Source: JANNHK01 sp034408875
GTDB taxonomy: Bacteria > Actinomycetota > Acidimicrobiia > IMCC26256 > PALSA-610
Length of the DNA stretch: 10,229 nucleotides
Direction of reading: 5' to 3'
Assembly (NCBI GenBank): GCA_034408875.1
Contig: JAWXCJ010000091.1
Location: 1-10,229, forward strand
This document shows, one piece after another, positions 1 through 5,141 of this stretch. The translations under genes were made by a program, and so were the position numbers. How positions within the stretch are numbered: the stretch's first letter is position 1; each line of letters begins with the position of its first letter. The notes beneath the pieces were generated by a model. That model saw nothing but the letters and a program-made list of their open reading frames with translations, searched no databases and was not told where the DNA came from.

Positions 1-13
1 CGAGTAGACCGCG

Positions 14-958
14 TCAGCGGTCCTTGTCGTAGCGGTTGCGCAGCAGCACCGCGGCGGCGTTACACAGCAGCGTGATGGCAAGCAGTACGAGGATCGCGGC
101 CGACGCGAGCTCGCCCTTGAACTCGAGCTTGGCCTGGCGCGCCCACGTGTAGATCACGACGGGAAGCGCGGTGTAGTCGCCCCTGATTTGGTCACCGAAG
201 CTGTAGTTGGGCGTCGTGAAAAACGTCGAGAGCACGGCGCCCGTCAGGATGAGCGGCGCCGTTTCGCCGAGGGCCCGTGAAAGCGACAGCACCGTTCCCG
301 TCAGGATGCCCGGGGCCGCGTTCGGCATGACCAGTGTCCGCACGACTTCGGATCGTGTCGCGCCGAGCCCGTACCCGCCCTCGCGCAGCGACTGCGGCAC
401 GGCGCGGATCGACTCGGCCGCGGTGATGATGACGATCGGCAGGACGAGGATTGCGAGCGTCATGCCGCCCGCAAGGAGCGACCGCCCGCCCGTGATGCCG
501 CCGTTCTCGTTCATGTCGGTGCCGAGTAGTTCGACGAACACCGCCAGTCCGAGCAGCCCGTACACAACCGACGGCACACCCGCGAGATTGCGGATGTTCA
601 GCGCGATGAAGCGAGTCACGCGGGTGTCGGGCGCGTACTCCTCGAGGTACACGGCCGTCGCCACGCCGAGCGGAAACGCGATCACCACGACGAACCCCGC
701 GAGCATCAGCGAACCCTTGATCGCTTGCGCGACGCCGGCCTGCGCGGGCCTCGTCGAGAGGTTGCTCCTCAAGAAGTCGGCGCCGCGCTCGTCGAAGACG
801 ACCCAACCGTCGCCGATGAGGCCGCCGACGAGGATGAGCAGGAGCCCGAAGCAGGCGACGAGGCAGAACACCAATGCCGCCTGGAAGGCCAGGCCCCAAT
901 AGTCGAGATGGCGCCGCCCGAGCGACGTCGAGGGAAGCGGAGTCGTCACGGCCGTCAT
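14..958 (-). CDS. pstA: Phosphate ABC transporter permease PstA
   Basis: Inner-membrane permease subunit of the high-affinity phosphate importer PstSCAB, pairing with PstC to form the channel. The 314-residue protein is normal length for PstA. Visible are a first membrane helix at about residues 21-49, further hydrophobic helices near 82-104, 128-145, 161-182, 217-245 and 286-306, the YLEEYA motif near 104-109 and the EAA-type cytoplasmic loop that docks on the ATPase (about 193-217, EGGYGLGATRSEVV then MPNAAPG), followed by SRALGETAPL (228-237), a PstA/PstC hallmark. The ATG start at 958 shares one base with the pstC stop (TGATG), which implies translational coupling and settles the start; the reading frame stays open upstream only as a shadow of pstC. 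It is the last visible gene of the minus-strand operon. The usual next gene, pstB, cannot follow at once, because a pstB lies on the other arm at 4139. Only 13 bases remain past the stop, so a downstream terminator is not visible. Confidence 0.96.
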   Translation of the reverse strand: MTAVTTPLPSTSLGRRHLDYWGLAFQAALVFCLVACFGLLLILVGGLIGDGWVVFDERGADFLRSNLSTRPAQAGVAQAIKGSLMLAGFVVVIAFPLGVATAVYLEEYAPDTRVTRFIALNIRNLAGVPSVVYGLLGLAVFVELLGTDMNENGGITGGRSLLAGGMTLAILVLPIVIITAAESIRAVPQSLREGGYGLGATRSEVVRTLVMPNAAPGILTGTVLSLSRALGETAPLILTGAVLSTFFTTPNYSFGDQIRGDYTALPVVIYTWARQAKLEFKGELASAAILVLLAITLLCNAAAVLLRNRYDKDR

Positions 959-1902
959 CAGTAGGCCTCGCGCACGCGCCGCACGAAACGGTCGCCGATG
1001 AAGTTGAGACCCATCGTGAACAAGAACAGCAACAACCCGAGGAAGAACAGGCTCTGATACGCCAGTTCGGCCTGCCCGCCTCCGCCGCCCGCGACCTGGT
1101 CGGTGCCCTGGGCGACGGCGATCATCGCCGCGGTGATCGTCTGACCTTCGCTGAAGGGGTCGGTCGTGAACTGCGAACCGCCCGATCCGCCGGCCGCGAG
1201 GGCAACCACCATCGTCTCGCCCAGCGCGCGTGACGCGGCCAGGATGATCGACGCGACCACTCCCGAGATCGCGGCCGGGAACACGACGCGCAGACTCGTC
1301 GTCGCCTTCTTCGCGCCCATGCCGTACGACGCTTCGCGTAGTGATCGCGGCACGGCCCGCAACGCGTCCTCGGTGATCGACGCGACGAGCGGGATCACGA
1401 GGATGCCGACCCCTATGCCCGCCGCCAGCAGCGTGGTCACCGGCGCTTCCGGGTTGATGCTCTGCACGAAGTCGGGCCCGATGACCCGGAGCGCGAAGAA
1501 CGCGATCACGATGCTCGGAATGCCGGCGAGGATCTCGAGGATCGGCTTCAGCACCTTGCGGGCACCGGGCTTCGCGTATTCCGACAGGTAGATGGCGGCG
1601 CCGAGACCGAGTGGTGTTGCGATCGCCATTGCGATGCCCGTGACGATGAGCGACCCGACGAACAGCGTCTTGACGTCGAACGAACCGCGGCGCGGGTACC
1701 ACCCGCTCGACCACAGCGTGGAGAGGTCGACGTCGGAAAGGAACGAGAACGCTTCACCAATGAGCGACAGCACGATCGCGCCGCTGATCACGACAGACGA
1801 CAGCGCGGCGGCGAAGAAGACCCGGCGGATCCAAGCCTCCCGACGACGCCGCCGCTTGTTGCCGCTGAGGTCGATTCCGCCCGGGATCGGCACCGCTGTC
1901 AT
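958..1902 (-). CDS. pstC: Phosphate ABC transporter permease PstC
   Basis: Second permease subunit of the PstSCAB phosphate importer. The 314-residue protein has an arginine-rich cytoplasmic N-terminus (RRRRR near 17-21) before the first membrane helix (about 28-50), a periplasmic stretch with WSSGWYPRRG (64-73), the YLSEYA motif (105-110), ILAGIPSIV (124-132), the ATPase-docking EAA loop (about 190-211) and SRALGETMVV (224-233). A run of five glycines (272-276) lies in the loop before the last helix. I chose the ATG at 1902 because AGGTAGGG stands directly upstream and because a permease N-terminus of this length is usual. The frame is open upstream to a TTG at 1947, but that would add 15 unconserved residues and run close to the hairpin at 1952-1980. 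The stop overlaps the pstA start by one base. It lies 85 nt downstream of pstS, separated by that hairpin, so it is probably expressed at a lower level than pstS. Confidence 0.96.
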   Translation of the reverse strand: MTAVPIPGGIDLSGNKRRRRREAWIRRVFFAAALSSVVISGAIVLSLIGEAFSFLSDVDLSTLWSSGWYPRRGSFDVKTLFVGSLIVTGIAMAIATPLGLGAAIYLSEYAKPGARKVLKPILEILAGIPSIVIAFFALRVIGPDFVQSINPEAPVTTLLAAGIGVGILVIPLVASITEDALRAVPRSLREASYGMGAKKATTSLRVVFPAAISGVVASIILAASRALGETMVVALAAGGSGGSQFTTDPFSEGQTITAAMIAVAQGTDQVAGGGGGQAELAYQSLFFLGLLLFLFTMGLNFIGDRFVRRVREAY

Positions 1903-1951
1903 TGCCCTACCTACTCGTCGTTCGCCGTCGTAGACCTGGGCTCGCAACGTA

Positions 1952-1980
1952 GTGGGAGGCGGGCATCACCCGCCTCCCAC
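1952..1980 (-). terminator. Intercistronic hairpin between pstS and pstC
   Basis: A perfect inverted repeat: arms of 12 bp (1952-1963 GTGGGAGGCGGG and 1969-1980) around a 5-nt loop. It begins 7 nt after the pstS stop codon on the minus strand. No T-tract follows on the minus strand (the next bases read TACGTTGCGAG), so it is not a canonical intrinsic terminator. In pst and other binding-protein transporter operons such a hairpin is known to stabilise the upstream message or partly terminate, giving more binding protein than permease. That role is inferred here; the hairpin itself is seen directly. Confidence 0.75.
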
Positions 1981-1987
1981 CGAGCGG

Positions 1988-3031
1988 CTACGAGATGCCT
2001 GCGGCGTCCCACGTGCTGACCGTCTCCTGCCACGCCGCGTCGTCCAGTTGGACGTAGTCGGCCTCGGCCACGGCCCCGTAGCCGACGTCAGAGAGGTAGA
2101 AATCGACGTACGCCGCCACCGCCGCGTTCTCGGTCGCCTTGGCCGTGTTGACGTAGATGAACAGCGGCCGGGAGATCGGGTACGTCCCGTCGGCGATCGT
2201 TTCCGCGTTCGGGGCGATACACCCGTCGCCGCCGTCGACCTCGAGCGACTTGACGCTGTCGGAGTTCAGGTCGGCGAATGCGAACCCGACCCACCCGAGC
2301 GACGTGTCGCTGCCCGAGATCCCTTCGATGATCGCGTTGTCGTTGGCCTGCGACGAGTAGTCGGGCCGCGTGGTCTCGACCTGGTCCTCCGTGATTGCTC
2401 CGGCCTCGAGTCGCGCTTCGGCGATGGGGACGAGTGCGAGTTCGATGAAGGAGTCGTACGTGCCGGACTCTTCGCCGGGAGCGGTGATGTCGAGCGGCGC
2501 GTCGGGCAGATCGCCTTCGCCGCCGATCTCGGTGACCAACTCGTTGGCGGCGCTCCAGTTGTCGAAGCCTTCCGACTCAGGACCGACCAGACCGTAGAGC
2601 TGCTCGAAGCTGAGGCAGGTGACGGCGTCGTTGGCGGGGTTCGTGATCACGGTGAGACCGTCGATCGCGACCTGGAGTTCGACGTACTCGATGCCGTTCT
2701 CCTCGCACAGGGCGATCTCTTCGTCCTTGATTGCGCGCGACGCGTTGGAAATGTCGGTCTCGCCGGCGCAGAAGAGCTGGAAGCCGTCGCCGGTGCCCGG
2801 TCCGTCGACTCGCACGGCGACATCGGGGTTCTCACCCGAGAACAGCTCGCCGACCAGCGACGAGATGGGTTCGACGGTCGAGGAGCCGGAAACGACGATC
2901 TCGCCGCTCAGGTCACCCCCGTCGGCGCCTTCGGAGGTGTCGTCGTCGTCGCCGCCGCAGGCCGCGAGCACGAGGGCGAATACGGCCAGGAGTGCCATGA
3001 GCACCCGCCGGCGCGTCCGAGAGTCACTCAC
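1988..3031 (-). CDS. pstS: Phosphate-binding lipoprotein PstS
   Basis: Extracytoplasmic phosphate receptor of the PstSCAB importer. The 347-residue precursor has a basic N-terminus (RTRRR), a hydrophobic signal segment (about 10-23) and a lipobox ending LAAC with the lipidated cysteine at 25, followed by an acidic, glycine-rich linker (26-40: GGDDDD and on) and the PBP-like fold. Ligand-loop motifs are present: SGSSTVEP (48-55), GPGTGDGF (77-84), DISNASR (93-99) and GEESGTYDSF (185-194), all matching the family's phosphate-contact loops. The start is a GTG at 3031; AAAGGGG lies 6 nt upstream. An ATG two bases earlier is out of frame and meets TGA at once. It has its own upstream Pho box at 3114-3135 and is followed by a strong hairpin, both consistent with high, starvation-induced expression. 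It is 180 nt downstream of phoU on the same strand. Confidence 0.96.
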   Translation of the reverse strand: MSDSRTRRRVLMALLAVFALVLAACGGDDDDTSEGADGGDLSGEIVVSGSSTVEPISSLVGELFSGENPDVAVRVDGPGTGDGFQLFCAGETDISNASRAIKDEEIALCEENGIEYVELQVAIDGLTVITNPANDAVTCLSFEQLYGLVGPESEGFDNWSAANELVTEIGGEGDLPDAPLDITAPGEESGTYDSFIELALVPIAEARLEAGAITEDQVETTRPDYSSQANDNAIIEGISGSDTSLGWVGFAFADLNSDSVKSLEVDGGDGCIAPNAETIADGTYPISRPLFIYVNTAKATENAAVAAYVDFYLSDVGYGAVAEADYVQLDDAAWQETVSTWDAAGIS

Positions 3032-3113
3032 ATCGAACCCCTTTCGATGGGTCAGTGGGAAGTAGTCGATGTACGTGCTCAGCGTAAGAACGGCGGATGG
3101 AGGCGCGACAACG

Positions 3114-3135
3114 CCCGAGTGAACGAGAGGTAAAC
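3114..3135 (-). promoter_or_regulatory. Putative Pho box upstream of pstS
   Basis: Read on the minus strand, two 11-nt direct-repeat units stand head to tail: GTTTACCTCTC (3135-3125) and GTTCACTCGGG (3124-3114). This matches the architecture of actinobacterial PhoP/RegX3-type boxes (repeated GTTCACC-like heptamers every 11 nt). A further GTTC (3091-3088) falls 33 nt after the second unit, again in phase. The site is 82 nt upstream of the pstS GTG. No -10 hexamer is convincing; TACGCT at 3086-3081 is a weak candidate. The first 18 bases match the box at 3971 at 14 of 18 positions. Binding by the RegX3-type regulator encoded at 6376 is inferred. Confidence 0.65.
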
Positions 3136-3168
3136 CCGACCGGAACGATCGATGACGCGAGCCGGCAG

Positions 3169-3221
3169 GTTCGGCGGATTCAGAGTTCGGCGGATTCAGA
3201 GTTCGGCGGATTCAGAGTTCG
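3169..3221. repeat. Three tandem copies of a 16-bp unit at the phoU 3' end
   Basis: The unit GTTCGGCGGATTCAGA occurs three times with no mismatch (3169-3184, 3185-3200, 3201-3216), followed by a partial GTTCG (3217-3221). The third copy contains the phoU stop codon (minus strand, 3214-3212), so each upstream copy carries a redundant TGA. The array lies between phoU and the pstS Pho box at 3114-3135. It looks like replication slippage; I do not know whether it binds a protein. Confidence 0.9.
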
Positions 3222-3898
3222 ATCGTGTCGGAGGGTGCGGGTTCGCCGGGGAGTTCGCCCGTGACCATGAACGCGACCCAACGGCCGATCATGACCGAGT
3301 GGTCGGCCGCCCGTTCGTAGTCGCGGCCGACGAAGGCCATCTGCACGGCCATCTGGAGCGACGACTCGTCCGGGGCTCCGACCGCGAAGATCGCCCGGAA
3401 CAGTTCCTTCTGGAGGTCGTCCATGACGTCGTCCATGTCGGGCAGGGCGGCCGCGACCCGGGCGTCGTTCTCGCTGAATGCGTCGACCGAGAGGTGCACC
3501 TGGACGCCGGCCTGCGCGCCCATGCGCTCGACGATGCCGCGAATGCGCGGGTCAAGGGCCCGCGGGTAGATGCGGCGGGTGGCGCGGGCCACGTTGCGCA
3601 TGAGGCCGGCGGTCAGCTCGATCGCGTGCAGGATGCGCAGCACGGCGAGCAACTCGCGCAGGTCGGAGGCCATCGGTTGCTGTAGCGCGAAGAGCTGATA
3701 CACCCGTTGCTCGACCCCCACGACCCGGTTCTCGATGTCGCGGTGGTCCTCGTAGATGCGGTCGACGAGGGCCAGGTCCCCGTCGAGCAGCGCCTGGGTG
3801 GCGCCTCCGATTTGCTCGCAGGTCTTGGCCGCGAGTTTCACGACGTCCTCGCGGATCTCGTGCAGCTGCTCGTGGTATGACCGTCTGATCTCGGCCAT
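3212..3898 (-). CDS. phoU: Phosphate-transport regulator PhoU
   Basis: Cytoplasmic helical-bundle protein that, in studied bacteria, connects the Pst transporter to the sensor kinase and keeps the Pho response off when phosphate is plentiful. The 228-residue product consists of two related three-helix halves (about 1-108 and 116-213). The paired motifs of the family are visible: the first half has IELTAGLMRNVAR (93-105) and the second GRDYERAADHSVMIGRWV (191-208), with acidic and histidine residues that bind metal in characterised PhoU proteins. The start at 3898 is supported by a near-perfect AGGAGG (3908-3903) four bases upstream. The frame continues to 3976, but those 26 residues are unlike PhoU and would run through the Pho box at 3971-3992, so I reject them. 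It is the first gene of the minus arm, divergent from pstB. The last codons and stop lie in the 16-bp tandem repeat. Confidence 0.93.
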   Translation of the reverse strand: MAEIRRSYHEQLHEIREDVVKLAAKTCEQIGGATQALLDGDLALVDRIYEDHRDIENRVVGVEQRVYQLFALQQPMASDLRELLAVLRILHAIELTAGLMRNVARATRRIYPRALDPRIRGIVERMGAQAGVQVHLSVDAFSENDARVAAALPDMDDVMDDLQKELFRAIFAVGAPDESSLQMAVQMAFVGRDYERAADHSVMIGRWVAFMVTGELPGEPAPSDTIEL

Positions 3899-3902
3899 TT
3901 CG

Positions 3903-3908
3903 CCTCCT
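3903..3908 (-). promoter_or_regulatory. Strong ribosome binding site deciding the phoU start
   Basis: AGGAGG on the minus strand, separated by CGAA from the ATG at 3898. It is the strongest Shine-Dalgarno match among the minus-strand genes and selects this ATG over the upstream in-frame start at 3976. Confidence 0.85.
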
Positions 3909-3970
3909 ACCGATGCGGGTGAAGAGAGTTTGGCGTGCCGAGCGGAGGGCAACGGACAGCCCCGGGCCGT

Positions 3971-3992
3971 GTTCACCCCTCGTTCATGGGTT
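3971..3992 (+). promoter_or_regulatory. Putative Pho box in the phoU/pstB divergent region
   Basis: Two 11-nt direct-repeat units in plus orientation: GTTCACCCCTC (3971-3981) and GTTCATGGGTT (3982-3992). The heptamers GTTCACC and GTTCATG with 4-nt spacers have the layout of known Pho boxes, and the first is very close to the Streptomyces consensus unit. A possible -10 is TACGCA (4007-4012), about 18 nt after TTCATG (3983-3988), which would place the second unit at the -35 position of a pstB promoter. The site is 147 nt before the pstB ATG and 73 nt from the phoU ATG, so it could also act on phoU. Binding by the regulator at 6376 is inferred. Confidence 0.7.
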
Positions 3993-4015
3993 CGCTACCC
4001 CAAGGGTACGCAATA

Positions 4016-4039
4016 GCCAGGCACTATCCCTAGCCTGGC
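4016..4039. repeat. Short inverted repeat in the pstB leader
   Basis: GCCAGGC (4016-4022) and its complement GCCTGGC (4033-4039) flank a 10-nt loop. It lies between the Pho box and the pstB start, so it would be a small hairpin in the 5' untranslated region or an operator half-site pair. A second, 5-bp repeat (TACCC 3996-4000 / GGGTA 4004-4008) stands just before it. Apart from these, the Pho box and the two ribosome binding sites, I see nothing recognisable in the 240-base region 3899-4138. Confidence 0.4.
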
Positions 4040-4138
4040 CACCGGGCTTGGCGACCGCCGGGGCCAGCCGCGATGCTGGAGCCACGTAATCGCCACAGCT
4101 TCCGGAAGGCCGACGACGTGTCGAGTGCAGGTGAGGGA

Positions 4139-4975
4139 ATGCCGACGATCGCCATCAACCGAACGGAGACGGGTACGTCCTCACCCGAGCCGGAAGCGCC
4201 CGAGGAAATCGTCTTCGAGGTCAACGGTGTCGACGTTCGCTACTCGGGAGTGCCGGCGGTCGAGGGCGTTTCGCTCGACGTCGCCAAGCGGCGAATCACG
4301 GCCTTGATCGGGCCCTCGGGTTGCGGGAAGAGCACCTTGTTGCGGTCGTTCAACCGCATGAACGATCTCATTCCGGGCGCCAAGGTGAGCGGCCATCTCG
4401 CGTATCACGGCCAGGATCTCTACGCGCCGAACGTCGACCCGGTCGAGGTGCGCCGCCGCATCGGCATGGTGTTCCAGAAGCCGAACCCGTTTCCGAAGTC
4501 GATCTTCGACAACGTCGCATTCGGTCCGCGCATCATGGGCCGGCGCAAAGGTCTCAACGAGATCGTCGAGCAGGCTCTTACTCGCTCGGCGCTGTGGGAC
4601 GAGGTCAAAGACAAGCTCAAGGAGCCGGCGTTCGCGCTCTCGGGCGGCCAGCAGCAACGGTTGTGCATCGCTCGGTGTCTCGCTGTCGAGCCCGACGTCA
4701 TCCTGATGGACGAGCCGTGCTCGGCGCTCGACCCGATTGCGACCGCGCGCATCGAAGACCTCATGGGCGACCTCAAGCGCGAGTACACCATCGTTATCGT
4801 CACGCACAACATGCAGCAGGCGGCGCGCGTGTCCGACATGACGGCATTCATGACGACCGACATCGAACAGCACGGCCGGGTCGGTCACCTCGTCGAGTTC
4901 GACTCGACCGACAAGATTTTCACGAATCCATCCGACTCCCGGACCGAGGGCTACATCACCGGCCGGTTCGGGTGA
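4139..4975 (+). CDS. pstB: Phosphate ABC transporter ATP-binding protein PstB
   Basis: ATPase subunit that powers the PstSCAB importer from the cytoplasmic side. The 278-residue protein shows Walker A GPSGCGKST (58-66), Q-loop Q113 in VFQKPNPFP (a PstB signature), the ABC signature LSGGQQQR (167-174), Walker B ILMDEP (188-193), a D-loop SALDP and the switch histidine THN (H223). The residues before about 24 are a low-complexity, Glu/Pro-rich tail. I chose the ATG at 4139 because AGGTGAGGGA precedes it; the frame also has an ATG at 4073 with no good binding site and 22 unconserved extra residues. Unusually, it is not beside pstA: it is on the opposite strand, divergent from phoU and followed by the two-component genes, so transporter ATPase and signalling genes share one transcript. 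Its TGA stop is the first codon of the 80-bp tandem duplication. A Pho box lies upstream at 3971. Confidence 0.95.
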   Translation: MPTIAINRTETGTSSPEPEAPEEIVFEVNGVDVRYSGVPAVEGVSLDVAKRRITALIGPSGCGKSTLLRSFNRMNDLIPGAKVSGHLAYHGQDLYAPNVDPVEVRRRIGMVFQKPNPFPKSIFDNVAFGPRIMGRRKGLNEIVEQALTRSALWDEVKDKLKEPAFALSGGQQQRLCIARCLAVEPDVILMDEPCSALDPIATARIEDLMGDLKREYTIVIVTHNMQQAARVSDMTAFMTTDIEQHGRVGHLVEFDSTDKIFTNPSDSRTEGYITGRFG

Positions 4976-5141
4976 GACGACAGCGCAGCCGGTCCGATGG
5001 AGGTGGGATGTCGTGTCGTCGAGGCGGAGCGTGGAGTCGACCCGGCAAGTGATGAGACGACAGCGCAGCCGGTCCGATGGAGGTGGGATGTCGTGTCGTC
5101 GAGGCGGAGCGTGGAGTCGACCCGGCAAGTGATGAGACGAC
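4973..5141. repeat. Perfect 80-bp tandem duplication between pstB and the kinase gene
   Basis: The 80-bp segment 4973-5052 is repeated without a visible mismatch at 5053-5132, and a third partial copy of 9 bases (TGAGACGAC) continues to 5141. The first base of copy 1 is the first base of the pstB stop codon, and copy 2 contains the ATG (5077) of the kinase reading frame. Each copy carries a strong GGAGGTGGG followed at once by ATG (5008 and 5088), opening a 14-codon frame. Because 80 is not a multiple of three, the two copies are read in different frames. Identity implies a recent event, or an assembly artefact. Losing one copy would shorten the pstB-to-ATG gap from 101 to 21 nt without changing either protein. 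Confidence 0.93.

Noticed and set aside
1003..1021. GTTCTTGTTCACG on the minus strand as a further Pho box
   Set aside because: The repeats are only 6 nt apart, not 11, and lie inside conserved pstC coding sequence.
958..1714. Upstream extension of the pstA frame to a 566-residue protein
   Set aside because: The added part is an arginine-rich shadow of pstC; the pstA ATG at 958 overlaps the pstC stop in the usual way.
1952..3133. Long open plus-strand frame (about 393 codons) opposite pstS
   Set aside because: It mirrors the pstS codons, starts in the hairpin and has no domain signature; pstS on the minus strand has a lipobox and all ligand loops.
3899..3976. N-terminal extension of PhoU by 26 residues
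   Set aside because: It is unlike PhoU, would cover the Pho box at 3971, and a strong AGGAGG marks the later ATG at 3898.
4073..4138. Earlier ATG at 4073 as the pstB start
   Set aside because: No ribosome binding site precedes it and the 22 extra residues are not PstB-like; AGGTGAGGGA stands before the ATG at 4139.
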